Below, piece by piece: positions 17,354-25,619 of a stretch of 64,000 bases of DNA. Each line of letters begins with the position of its first letter. The first letter of the stretch is position 1. Both the position numbers and the translations under genes were made by a program. This stretch comes from Mesoflavibacter sp. GTDB taxonomy: Bacteria > Pseudomonadota > Alphaproteobacteria > UBA8366 > Aestuariispiraceae. The notes beneath the pieces are model-generated. The model made no database searches. It was not told the origin of the DNA and saw only the letters and a list, made by a program, of their open reading frames with translations. The stretch lies in assembly GCA_017792345.1 (NCBI GenBank), contig CP051228.1:1922001-1986000 (forward strand), in the 5' to 3' direction.

Positions 17354-18601
17354 TTAGATGCAGACGGCGTCCAGCGGGGGGAAACCGTTGAAGCCGACCG
17401 AAGAATAGGTCGTCGTATAGGCACCTGTACCCAGGATCCAGATGCGGTCGCCATCCTGCAGGTTCATCGGCAGGCTGTAGGCGGTCTTCTCATACAGGAC
17501 GTCGGCGCTGTCGCAGCTCGGGCCCGCGATCACGACCGGGCCTTCCGGGCCGCCGCAATCCGGGGTTTCGAAACGGTAGCGGATGGATTCGTCCATGGTT
17601 TCGGCCAGGCCGGAGAATTTGCCGATATCGAGATAGACCCAGCGGCGGTCGTCGCCGTCGCCTTTTTCCGAGACCAGCACGACTTCCGCCGCGATGCAGC
17701 CCGCATCGGCGACAAGGCCGCGGCCCGGTTCGGCGATCAGAGCGACATTCAGGTCGCCGAAATGGGTCAGCGCGAAGGCCCGGACGGTTTCGGCATAGTC
17801 GCGCGGATCGCGGGCGACCGAGCGGATCATGGTGGCGGGGAAACCGCCGCCCAGATTGACCAGACCGATTTCGACGCCGCGTGCCGCCAGACGGTCGATC
17901 AGCGCGCGGGCGCGGGCGAAGCAGCGGTCCCAGGCACCCAGGTCGCCCTGCTGCGAGCCGACATGGAAGGAAATGCCCGGACGCTTGAAGCCCAGTTCCA
18001 CGGCGCGGACCAGAAGCTCTTCGGCCATCGTGTCGGCGCAGCCGAATTTTTTGCCCAGCGGCCATTCGGCGCCGGTACCGTCCACCAGGACGCGGCAATA
18101 GACGCCGGTCCCCGGCGCGGCTTCGGCCAGTTTCTCTAGTTCGGCTTCACTGTCGAAGGCGAACAACGGCACACCGGCGGAATGCGCGAAGGCGATGTCG
18201 GAACGGCGCTTGATCGTATTGCCGAAGGATAGGCGCGACGCGGGGATGCCCAGCGCCAGGCATTGTTCGATCTCACCGCGGCTGGCGACGTCGAAATTGC
18301 TGCCCTCGGCGGCCAGGCGCGCGAGAAGCTGCGGCGCCGGGTTGGCCTTCACTGCATAGTGGATGCGCGCCGGGGACAGGGCATCGGCCAGCACGCGGTA
18401 GCGGTCGGCGACGGCGTCCAGGTCCATGACCAGGGTTGGCCGGTCGAAACGGGCCTCGGCCATGAACTCGGCCAGACGGCCGGTCAGAGCGGTCGGCGCG
18501 GGCTGACCGCCCTCGATGACACGCAGGCGGGTGCGGGCACCCAGATCTTCGGAAACAATAGCGGTCTCGGCGGCCGCACGGCCGCCCGTCACAATACCCA
18601 T
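17354..18601 (-). CDS. PLP-dependent ornithine/lysine decarboxylase (alanine racemase fold)
   Basis: The 415-residue enzyme is a group IV (eukaryotic-type) decarboxylase. It has the PLP lysine in HYAVKANP (Lys 85), SFGNTIK, the glycine-rich NLGGGFPA loop, AEPGRGLV and the substrate-site Cys in GPSCDSADVL (Cys 363). Alphaproteobacterial relatives make putrescine from ornithine and some also use lysine; the sequence alone does not settle specificity. Start 18601 is supported by AAGGGAG about 10 nt upstream. A structured leader with an overlapping 17-codon ORF precedes it, implying translational or attenuation control. Confidence 0.92.
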   Translation of the reverse strand: MGIVTGGRAAAETAIVSEDLGARTRLRVIEGGQPAPTALTGRLAEFMAEARFDRPTLVMDLDAVADRYRVLADALSPARIHYAVKANPAPQLLARLAAEGSNFDVASRGEIEQCLALGIPASRLSFGNTIKRRSDIAFAHSAGVPLFAFDSEAELEKLAEAAPGTGVYCRVLVDGTGAEWPLGKKFGCADTMAEELLVRAVELGFKRPGISFHVGSQQGDLGAWDRCFARARALIDRLAARGVEIGLVNLGGGFPATMIRSVARDPRDYAETVRAFALTHFGDLNVALIAEPGRGLVADAGCIAAEVVLVSEKGDGDDRRWVYLDIGKFSGLAETMDESIRYRFETPDCGGPEGPVVIAGPSCDSADVLYEKTAYSLPMNLQDGDRIWILGTGAYTTTYSSVGFNGFPPLDAVCI

Positions 18602-18642
18602 ATCCCGGCACTCCCTTCCGGATGGGGTTCCGTCGTCCTCAT
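18589..18642 (-). CDS. Upstream ORF (17 aa) overlapping the decarboxylase start
   Basis: ATG at 18642 has its own Shine-Dalgarno (AAGGGGA, about 6 nt upstream) and encodes MRTTEPHPEGSAGIWVL. Its stop codon lies 13 nt inside the decarboxylase gene in another frame. The decarboxylase ribosome-binding site lies inside this ORF, so translating one should affect the other. The peptide is not known to me; a regulatory leader is inferred from its position. Confidence 0.5.
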   Translation of the reverse strand: MRTTEPHPEGSAGIWVL

Positions 18643-18860
18643 GGGGTGTCCCCTTGGGGATCGAGCGAAACCCGAGCTGTCCAAAAAGGACGCCTCCGTC
18701 GTTACATACACCCATCCGGCGATCCAACTCGGACCGGGGGACAGGATCGGGGCGGGCCGGGATATCCCAGAACTATTCGGGAGGCCTCTCCCGATCGCAG
18801 GGGCCAGTGGCACGTGCGTCGAGCGTCAACACGAGATCGCATATAAAGCCGATCGCGCCC
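18602..18860 (-). promoter_or_regulatory. Structured 5' leader of the decarboxylase gene (speF-motif candidate)
   Basis: The minus-strand transcript would contain a 7-bp hairpin around CGGGAG/CTCCCG (18778-18793), a GTCC-TTTTT-GGAC hairpin near 18675-18690, a CGGG-TTTCG-CTCG hairpin, and a CCCC-AA-GGGG hairpin just before the 17-codon ORF. Alphaproteobacterial ODC genes are known to carry the conserved speF RNA element. I assign this region to it only by position and structure. A TGAGA/TCTCA palindrome at 18863-18874 could be an operator. Confidence 0.5.
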
Positions 18861-18984
18861 GGTGAGATGTCTCATTTACGGAGAGGAGGAATGCGAAAAA
18901 TGCATGACGCGCGCGACCGAAATCGTGCTGCTCGGACGGCTGTCATTTTGGTGTTTGGCCGGCTGTTGTTTAGCCAACTCTTGT

Positions 18985-20316
18985 TTAGCCGGGGCTGGTC
19001 TTCTTGTCGGAATGCACGATCCGAACCTCCCGTTGCGGGAAGGGTATTTCGATCTGATGTTCCTGCAGGGCCTTCCAGATCATGAAAAGCAGGTCGGCAC
19101 CGACGCGGTTCTTGCCGTCGTCGACCCCTTCCATCCAGAACTCGACGAGGATTTCGATACCGTTGTCGCCGAAGCTCGAGATTTCGGCATCCGGCCGTTC
19201 CTCGATCGGCAATTGCGGGCCGGACAGAACCTGTGGGTGGGAGGCAACGACTTCTCGTACGACCTGAAACAGCTTCTCCAGATCGGTCCCATAGGCGACG
19301 GAGAAATAGAGCGGATAGCGCTGTTTCTTATTGTAATGGGTCCAGTTGACGAAGGCGGTGGTGATGAACCTCTCGTTCGGGACCATGATGTCCTTGTTGT
19401 CGAAGGTCTGAAGCGTCGCGGAGCGCATGCTCAATTCGCGCAATACGCCGGACCGGCCGTCCTCGAGTTCGATGAAGTCGCCGATCGCAATCGATCGGTC
19501 CAGAAGGATGATGATCCCCGAAATGAAGTTCGATGCGATCTGCTGCAAGCCGAAACCCAAGCCGACGCCGATGGCGCCCCCGACGACGACAAGCGCGGTG
19601 AGGTCGATACCGGCGATCTGCAGAAACAGAAGCGCAACGACCATGAACAGGAGGATCTGGAAGCTCTTGAGAGCGAGTTCGCGGGTCGTGTCGTCATGGG
19701 TGACGCGGCGCCGGATGAAATTCTGCCCCGTGGCATTGGACAGTCGGCCGAGCCAAAACAGGAGCGCCCCGAAAATGACGGTCCGGATAATCCCGTAGGC
19801 CGTGACGGAAATGCTGCCGAGATCGAAATGGATGCCCTCGGCCACGGCAATCGCATCGTCGAGAAGGCCGATCGCATAAAAGATCGTGATCGGCACCAGA
19901 ACGATCAGGGTGAAATACTTCACCGCGCCTTCGCGCGTCACCTTGGTCGCGATGACATAGAGCAGCGACAGGAAGTTCATGCCCTGGACAAGCTGGACCA
20001 GCCAGGTCCGGTCGAAGAACTCGCCGCTGAGAACGACGGCGACGCCCAGAAGCGCAGCACTCATGGCGGGGAACAGCAGTTCGCGCGTGTAATAGGCCAC
20101 CGCGCCGACCCGGTCGACGATCCTGCGCGCGGCGGGCGCGTCGCCCGGCTCCGTCACGGTCGGGGCGGGAAGCCGCTGCCGGATGGCACGGGACAGAATC
20201 CAAGCGGCGGCGATCGTCACGGCGATCGTGGCGACCTGGTAGTAGAATGTCCGGCGTGTGAGCGTTTCAACGACGAGGTCGCTGACGGTTTCGAGCCAAA
20301 TCAGACCTTCGGGCAC
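18985..20316 (-). CDS. MscS-family mechanosensitive channel
   Basis: The 443-residue protein has five or more membrane helices followed by the MscS core: the pore helix GGAIGVGLGFGLQQIASNF, then SGIIILLDRSIAIGDFIEL and the beta domain with VLRELSMRSATLQTFDNKD and VPNERFI. The channel opens under membrane tension to release solutes. The predicted start is GTG at 20316 behind AGAGAGG; an in-frame upstream start would add an implausible Arg-rich tail. It precedes the decarboxylase gene by about 380 bp and is probably a separate unit. Confidence 0.9.
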   Translation of the reverse strand: MPEGLIWLETVSDLVVETLTRRTFYYQVATIAVTIAAAWILSRAIRQRLPAPTVTEPGDAPAARRIVDRVGAVAYYTRELLFPAMSAALLGVAVVLSGEFFDRTWLVQLVQGMNFLSLLYVIATKVTREGAVKYFTLIVLVPITIFYAIGLLDDAIAVAEGIHFDLGSISVTAYGIIRTVIFGALLFWLGRLSNATGQNFIRRRVTHDDTTRELALKSFQILLFMVVALLFLQIAGIDLTALVVVGGAIGVGLGFGLQQIASNFISGIIILLDRSIAIGDFIELEDGRSGVLRELSMRSATLQTFDNKDIMVPNERFITTAFVNWTHYNKKQRYPLYFSVAYGTDLEKLFQVVREVVASHPQVLSGPQLPIEERPDAEISSFGDNGIEILVEFWMEGVDDGKNRVGADLLFMIWKALQEHQIEIPFPQREVRIVHSDKKTSPG

Positions 20317-20641
20317 GGCGCCTCTCTCGGATAGCGTTTCGGAACGAAACCTTATCGCGTGCCCGCAGCGCGTGGAAGCCGCGCCTTGTATCCGCGGCGT
20401 GGATTTGCGCATCCCGTTGCCCGATAAGTGCGCCGACCCCAACGCACAGACCGAGATCTCGGATCAGCCAAGGAGAATTGGTTCAAATCAACCCCGGACC
20501 GTAGGAGCCAAGTCAACCCGACCCGCACGCGCCCTGCCCGCTTTCGGGGGCATCACAGACGTATCTAGAACCGGGCGGGTTCGGATGGGGTTGGCCACGA
20601 GCGGCCATTCCCGAAAACTGGAGGAAGTTTGTGGTCTCACG

Positions 20642-20767
20642 TCAGGTCTCTTCGACCCTAGGCATGGAGGTCCGTAATGTTTCCGCCGAATCGGCCATGC
20701 CTTCAGCTGTAAGCATTTCCGAAACAATCGCCAGATAAACCTCCGGGTCTTCTGCTACACTCTTCAA
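20642..20767 (-). CDS. Possible third ORF of the AbiE-like operon (41 aa)
   Basis: A TTG 5 nt after the AbiEii-like stop codon opens a frame of 41 codons (KSVAEDPEVYLAIVSEML, then TAEGMADSAETL). GAGGGA, overlapping the upstream stop, could serve as ribosome-binding site. The helix-rich, acidic sequence looks protein-like and the base composition matches the upstream genes, but no family is recognised and the start codon is weak. Confidence 0.35.
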   Translation of the reverse strand: MKSVAEDPEVYLAIVSEMLTAEGMADSAETLRTSMPRVEET

Positions 20768-20772
20768 GAGGA

Positions 20773-21648
20773 TTATCCCTCGACTCTTAGCCCCAACGCG
20801 CGCAGCCACACATCGATCTGCCCAAAGGCGTCTTGTTGCCATTGCTCCGGCGTGCGTTCTTCCAAAATGTCGGTTTCTTCGACGAACTGTTTGACACTCG
20901 TCGGCCCGTAGCCATCCACGTCATCAAACTTGGCGGCGATACGTTCAAACCCAAGTTTGCCACTCGGATGATTAAGCAGGGGCCGACAAGCCTCAGCGAG
21001 TGCTTCGATACCGTCAGGGTAGTTTCGGATGCAGTAATAGATATCATAGGCATCCTTCTGCTTGTGGCGACCATCGATGGCATGCCCTTTCATCGCCAGC
21101 AGTGCCGGTATCGAACAGACAGCTACTTCGACGGAGTTGTTACCCCCGTTAGGCATAGGCCCTGCTATCGCCACCATCTGATAGAAGTGTCGAGCAAGAT
21201 CTGCACCGTCGGCTCTTTGCACGGCAAAATCACTGATTATCGGCGGAACGTTTTTTACGATTTCAGCGTCTCGGGGCATTAAGAAATCAACGATGACATC
21301 GATTGGCCCGCCTCCGTCTGCTGCAGAGACCTGGCGAACAAGTTGGAAACGGCGCAAATCTTTTCGCTGCTGGTAGCCATGGTCTCTAAGAGAGTCGATC
21401 AGATTGGCGTATTCGCCATCTCCGAGAGCTTCCGCGTCCAAGCTAAGGTCAACATCAAGTGTACCAACGTGCGCCATATCGGCATCCCCGAGAAGCAACC
21501 AAGGTACAGCGCCGCCGACAACGGCGAACTTGCCGCGAAAACTTCCCAGGATTTGACCTATCTCTATGAGAACTGTTTTAACAGCGGCAGTGGTTCGGTC
21601 GTCATAATCGGCTGCCGATTGTGGTTCTGGCGGTTTTACTTCTGCCAT
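20773..21648 (-). CDS. AbiEii/AbiGii-like nucleotidyltransferase (toxin candidate)
   Basis: The 291-residue protein has the DNA polymerase beta-type nucleotidyltransferase signature: a GG loop (VVGGAVPWLLLG) followed by TLDVDLSLD with the paired acidic residues, and the late KQKDAYDIYYC helix typical of AbiEii-like proteins. AbiEii toxins of type IV toxin-antitoxin/abortive infection systems transfer nucleotides to tRNA or other targets. The start overlaps the end of the AbiEi-like gene by 13 bp, as expected for a coupled antitoxin-toxin operon. GC content is visibly lower than in neighbouring genes. Confidence 0.8.
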   Translation of the reverse strand: MAEVKPPEPQSAADYDDRTTAAVKTVLIEIGQILGSFRGKFAVVGGAVPWLLLGDADMAHVGTLDVDLSLDAEALGDGEYANLIDSLRDHGYQQRKDLRRFQLVRQVSAADGGGPIDVIVDFLMPRDAEIVKNVPPIISDFAVQRADGADLARHFYQMVAIAGPMPNGGNNSVEVAVCSIPALLAMKGHAIDGRHKQKDAYDIYYCIRNYPDGIEALAEACRPLLNHPSGKLGFERIAAKFDDVDGYGPTSVKQFVEETDILEERTPEQWQQDAFGQIDVWLRALGLRVEG

Positions 21649-22718
21649 TTCAGCTCCTCCCCACGAAGATGGTCTGCTGCTTCCCGGCCTCGCTCGCCTG
21701 CCGCCGTGAGGTCGAGATAAGTCCGAACGGGACTCGTGCAGATGATTCCTGGGGTTGGCTCTGTCGTATCGGTGAGAAGCCAGTCGTCCTTCAGAAGAGT
21801 AATGACAACGTTCTCGCCCTTAGTTGTCGAAGACAGTCTAAGTTCTTCCTTCAACCGCTCTAGCCCAAGGTCATCAGCGTAGAAGAAGTGTGACCCAGTC
21901 CTGGCATACGGAGCCAGCCAGTTCGCAGCGGAGAATGAAGCCAATAGGGCATGTGCTTTATCAGTCCCCGCACGAAGCAGCCGACGTACAGCTTCATCAA
22001 ACGAACTGCCATGTAATGGCGTATAGAACCGGAGCCTCTTACCAGCAGGCGGTTCGTAGTCATCTTGCCACGCATCAAGCAAAGCGTCCGGCTCCGCGAG
22101 AAACATGCCATTGGAATCAGCCTGCGCCCATTCACGATCCAACAATGCGGCTCTCACGTTACTAACATGACCAAGACTAACGTCAGCTTCCTCCGCTAGT
22201 TCGGCTACGCGCCATGCACGCTCAGGATCACGAAGCATTACGAGCAAGACATGAGCTGCTTTGGCCTTAAAAAGGGACTTCAATTCTCGCCTCTCGGCCG
22301 GGGGGGCACTCCCAGTAAGTCGCTCAATAAAGACCCCGTCGAAAGTAATGTAAGCATTACCCTGAAGGTCCATAAAACCAACGTCATGCTCACGGCACAG
22401 CGCCTGCGAGTCAGGGGATAAGTACGGCGCGACAAAGATGGGGGTCGCGCTACCTTCTACATGTGCAACGTAATTGCGCAGTTGAAGAATCGCAGACCTG
22501 ACGTGCCGGGGTTGACCGTTGGCCTTCACCTCACAGACGAGCATACGTGGACGATCAAACGCATATAGGTGCACAAGGATATCGATCTCTTGGCCGCCTC
22601 GAAGCGCCTCCAGCTCGATGCCCTCCAGCTTAATGAAAGACATCTGGCCTAAAAGCTCTTTCAGCTTCCTGGCCACCTGATGTTCTAGCTCTTTCATTGG
22701 TTCGAGCGTTTTCAGCAT
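21636..22718 (-). CDS. AbiEi-like antitoxin / transcriptional regulator
   Basis: The 360-residue protein has an N-terminal region with a PD-(D/E)XK-like pattern (GQEIDILVHL then MLVCEVKANG), a central winged helix (AELAEEADVSLGHVSNVRAA) and a C-terminal segment typical of the long AbiEi form (type IV toxin-antitoxin regulator). AbiEi proteins repress their own operon and neutralise the toxin. It overlaps the nucleotidyltransferase gene. Inverted and direct repeats of GGTGAA lie 40-90 bp upstream of its start. Codon use is less GC-rich than the flanks, suggesting horizontal acquisition. Confidence 0.75.
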   Translation of the reverse strand: MLKTLEPMKELEHQVARKLKELLGQMSFIKLEGIELEALRGGQEIDILVHLYAFDRPRMLVCEVKANGQPRHVRSAILQLRNYVAHVEGSATPIFVAPYLSPDSQALCREHDVGFMDLQGNAYITFDGVFIERLTGSAPPAERRELKSLFKAKAAHVLLVMLRDPERAWRVAELAEEADVSLGHVSNVRAALLDREWAQADSNGMFLAEPDALLDAWQDDYEPPAGKRLRFYTPLHGSSFDEAVRRLLRAGTDKAHALLASFSAANWLAPYARTGSHFFYADDLGLERLKEELRLSSTTKGENVVITLLKDDWLLTDTTEPTPGIICTSPVRTYLDLTAAGERGREAADHLRGEELKWQK

Positions 22719-22759
22719 GTGTTGAATATGTCTGTTGCAGTGAAATCTGTCAATTTAGC

Positions 22760-22810
22760 TTCACTAAAACGCCCCATTTCAGCGTTTGGTGAAAACGGTG
22801 TTCTGGTGAA
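22760..22810. promoter_or_regulatory. GGTGAA inverted/direct repeats upstream of AbiEi-like gene
   Basis: TTCACTAAAACG (22760-22771) faces CGTTTGGTGAA (22783-22793), and a third GGTGAA half-site lies at 22805-22810. The AT-rich block sits 42-92 bp upstream of the antitoxin start codon, the expected place for an autorepression operator of an AbiE-type operon. Confidence 0.5.
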
Positions 22811-23326
22811 AAATCGATGCTTGAGGCTGTTCAGATCACCTTCAAAAAGAGGCAAAACTCTCTATTTTACAATTATGTAGACGATTCTATGTGCATTCCC
22901 ACCAACCCGCTAACGAAGCTAGACACATCTATTTGGGGGATTTCGGCCTTTTGTAAGGCTCGGGATCATCCGAATCCAAACCCTCCTCTCCAAGCACCAG
23001 CCCTGGATCAATGTCCGTCTCCTTCGGGTCATTACCCGAAATCGCCTTCGCCACAGATATGGTCTCCCTTCACGTTGCATTGCCCGGGAATGGGCCCTCC
23101 GAATGGCGCGGGGGAGGCGGGGCGAGGCGCGGCGACGTGCCTTGGCTTTGAGATCGGTGTGTGGGCGAACTATCCTCTGTACTGGTGATCGCGGGCTTAC
23201 CGTTGGTGTTGCGCCCAGAATTGGGCGAAGCTGGCCGGACATGGTTGAGTTTGCGATGCGTTTCGGTAGAGGCGGGCGAACAAGTCGGGCTTTCCGGCTG
23301 TTGGCCCCGTCAGCAGGGGAAGCAGC
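22811..23326. other. Intergenic stretch between the AbiE-like island and the decarboxylase gene
   Basis: Base composition shifts from AT-rich (up to about 22940) back to the genomic GC-rich level, marking the likely island edge. The only gene-like item is a short minus-strand ORF at 22929-23054. No tRNA, integrase or clear direct repeat marks an attachment site. The promoter of the decarboxylase gene at 23327 must lie in the last part, but no box is convincing. Confidence 0.4.
22929..23054 (-). CDS. Possible small acidic protein (41 aa)
   Basis: A GTG start with AAGGGAG about 8 nt upstream opens a frame reading AKAISGNDPKETDIDPGL, then VLGEEGLDSDDPEPYKRPKS before TAG. The Asp/Glu/Pro-rich composition is plausible for a small soluble protein, but there is no family match and codon bias is only moderate. 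It may equally be a non-coding remnant at the island edge. Confidence 0.3.
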   Translation of the reverse strand: MAKAISGNDPKETDIDPGLVLGEEGLDSDDPEPYKRPKSPK

Positions 23327-25618
23327 ATGAAGTTTCGTTTTCCGATTGTGATCATCGATGAGGATTTCCGGTCCGAGAATTCTTCGGGTATCGGCATTCG
23401 GGCGATCGCACAGGCGATCGAGGAGGAGGGCTTCGAGGTTCTGGGGGCCACGAGCTACGGCGATCTGTCGAAATTCGCGCAGCAGCAATCCAGGGCGAGC
23501 GCGTTTGTCCTGTCGATCGACGACGAGGAATTCACGCCGGGCCCCGAAATCGATCCCGCCATCGAGAACCTGCGGAGCTTCATCGAGGAGGTTCGGTGGA
23601 AGAACACCGAGGTCCCGATCTACGTCTACGGCGAAACCAAGACCAGCCGCCACATTCCGAATGACATTCTGCGCGAATTGCACGGCTTCATTCACATGTT
23701 CGAAGATACGCCGGAATTCGTCGCCAGGCACATAGTCCGCGAGGCGAAGAGCTATATCGAGGGCATTCAGCCGCCCTTCTTCAAGGCGCTGTTGGACTAT
23801 GCGGAAGACGGATCCTATTCCTGGCATTGCCCCGGCCATTCCGGCGGGGTCGCCTTCCTGAAAAGCCCGATCGGGCAGATGTATCATCAGTTCTACGGCG
23901 AAAACATGCTGCGCGCCGATGTCTGCAACGCGGTCGAGGAACTGGGGCAGCTGCTGGATCACAATGGCGCTATCGGCGATTCCGAAAGGAATGCCGCGCG
24001 GATCTTCAACGCGGATCACTGCTTCTTCGTCACCAACGGCACATCGACGTCCAACAAGATGGTTTGGCACCATACGGTGGCGCCGGGCGATGTGGTGGTC
24101 GTCGACCGGAACTGCCACAAATCGATCCTGCACGCGATCATCATGACCGGGGCGGTGCCGGTGTTCCTGAAGCCGACCCGCAATCACCACGGCATCATCG
24201 GCCCGATCCCGAAGTCGGAATTCGAGCCGGACTCGATCAAGGCGAAGATTCGGGCGAACCCGCTTCTGGAGGGTGTCGATCCGGACACGGTCAAACCGCG
24301 CATCCTCACGCTGACCCAGTCGACCTATGACGGCGTGATGTACAATACCGAGGCGATCAAGGGGTTGCTCGACGGCTATGTCGACAATCTGCATTTCGAC
24401 GAGGCCTGGCTGCCGCACGCGGCCTTTCACCCGTTTTACCAGACGTATCATTCCATGGGGCGCAAGCGGCCGCGCATGAAGCGGTCGATGACCTATGCCA
24501 CCCAATCGGTTCACAAGCTGCTGGCGGGCATCAGCCAGGCAAGCCATGTGCTTGTTCAGGATTCTCAGGAGGCCAAACTGGACCGGCACCGGTTCAACGA
24601 GGCGTATCTGATGCATATCAGCACCAGCCCGCAATACAGCATCATCGCCAGCTGCGATGTGGCCGCCGCCATGATGGAACCGCCCGGCGGCACCGCCCTG
24701 GTGGAAGAGAGCATCTACGAAGCCCTGGATTTCCGGCGGGCGATGCGAAAGGTCGATGAGGAATTCGGCGCGGATGACTGGTGGTTCCAGGTCTGGGGAC
24801 CCGAAGGACTGGCCGAAGAAGGGATCGGCCTCACCGAGGATTGGGTGTTGAACCGGACGGACGCGGCCGGGGCGCGGGTAACCGCCGGACAGGACTCCTG
24901 GCACGGTTTCGGCGACATCGCGCCGGATTTCAATCTGCTAGACCCGATCAAGGCCACGATCGTCACGCCCGGCCTGAAGCTGGACGGCCATTTCGAGGAT
25001 TGGGGCATCCCGGCCTCCATGGTCAGCAAATACCTGGCGGAGCATGGCGTCGTGGTCGAGAAGACCGGGCTCTACAGCTTCTTCATCATGTTCACGATCG
25101 GGATCACCAAGGGGCGGTGGAACACGCTTCTGACGGCACTGCAGCAGTTCAAGGACGATCATAAGCGGAACCAGCCGATGTGGCGCTGCATGCCGGAATT
25201 TTGCACGAAGCATCCGCGCTACGAACGCATGGGGCTGCGGGATCTGTGTGATCACGTCCATCAGCTTTATGCCAAGCACGACGTCGCGGTGCTCTCCACC
25301 GAGATGTATCTCAGCGACCTGACGCCGGCGATGAACCCGGGCACCGCGTTCTCGCAGATCGCCCGTGGGGCCACGGAACGCGTGCCGATCGACGATCTTG
25401 AAGGACGCATCACGACGAACCTCATCACCCCGTACCCGCCCGGCATCCCGCTTCTGATACCGGGCGAAGTCTTCAATCGAAGGATCGTGGAGTATCTTCA
25501 GTTCAATCGCGACTTCTCGCGGGAATGCCCCGGATTCGAGGTGGATATCCATGGCCTCGTTCAGGAGAAGCAATCGGACGGCACCACAGATTACTTCGCG
25601 GACTGCGTGGTAACCTAA
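23327..25618 (+). CDS. Orn/Lys/Arg decarboxylase, AdiA-like
   Basis: The 763-residue enzyme belongs to the fold-type I basic amino acid decarboxylases. A receiver-like wing domain (about 1-130) precedes the PLP domain with SWHCPGHSGGVAF, TNGTSTSNK, FDEAW and the PLP lysine in SVHKLLAGISQASH (Lys 397), then a C-terminal domain with YPPGIPLLIPGE. Length and active-site layout are closest to biodegradative arginine decarboxylase (AdiA, 755 residues), which yields agmatine and consumes a proton. Lysine or ornithine cannot be excluded. It converges with the CPBP gene, with one base between the stop codons. Confidence 0.9.
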   Translation: MKFRFPIVIIDEDFRSENSSGIGIRAIAQAIEEEGFEVLGATSYGDLSKFAQQQSRASAFVLSIDDEEFTPGPEIDPAIENLRSFIEEVRWKNTEVPIYVYGETKTSRHIPNDILRELHGFIHMFEDTPEFVARHIVREAKSYIEGIQPPFFKALLDYAEDGSYSWHCPGHSGGVAFLKSPIGQMYHQFYGENMLRADVCNAVEELGQLLDHNGAIGDSERNAARIFNADHCFFVTNGTSTSNKMVWHHTVAPGDVVVVDRNCHKSILHAIIMTGAVPVFLKPTRNHHGIIGPIPKSEFEPDSIKAKIRANPLLEGVDPDTVKPRILTLTQSTYDGVMYNTEAIKGLLDGYVDNLHFDEAWLPHAAFHPFYQTYHSMGRKRPRMKRSMTYATQSVHKLLAGISQASHVLVQDSQEAKLDRHRFNEAYLMHISTSPQYSIIASCDVAAAMMEPPGGTALVEESIYEALDFRRAMRKVDEEFGADDWWFQVWGPEGLAEEGIGLTEDWVLNRTDAAGARVTAGQDSWHGFGDIAPDFNLLDPIKATIVTPGLKLDGHFEDWGIPASMVSKYLAEHGVVVEKTGLYSFFIMFTIGITKGRWNTLLTALQQFKDDHKRNQPMWRCMPEFCTKHPRYERMGLRDLCDHVHQLYAKHDVAVLSTEMYLSDLTPAMNPGTAFSQIARGATERVPIDDLEGRITTNLITPYPPGIPLLIPGEVFNRRIVEYLQFNRDFSRECPGFEVDIHGLVQEKQSDGTTDYFADCVVT

Positions 25619-25619
25619 G

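Noticed and set aside
22919-24904. 661-codon open frame on the minus strand
   Set aside because: It is antisense to the decarboxylase gene, rich in Arg/Gly/Asp with no family motif, and mirrors its codon structure; the plus-strand gene has a complete PLP decarboxylase signature.
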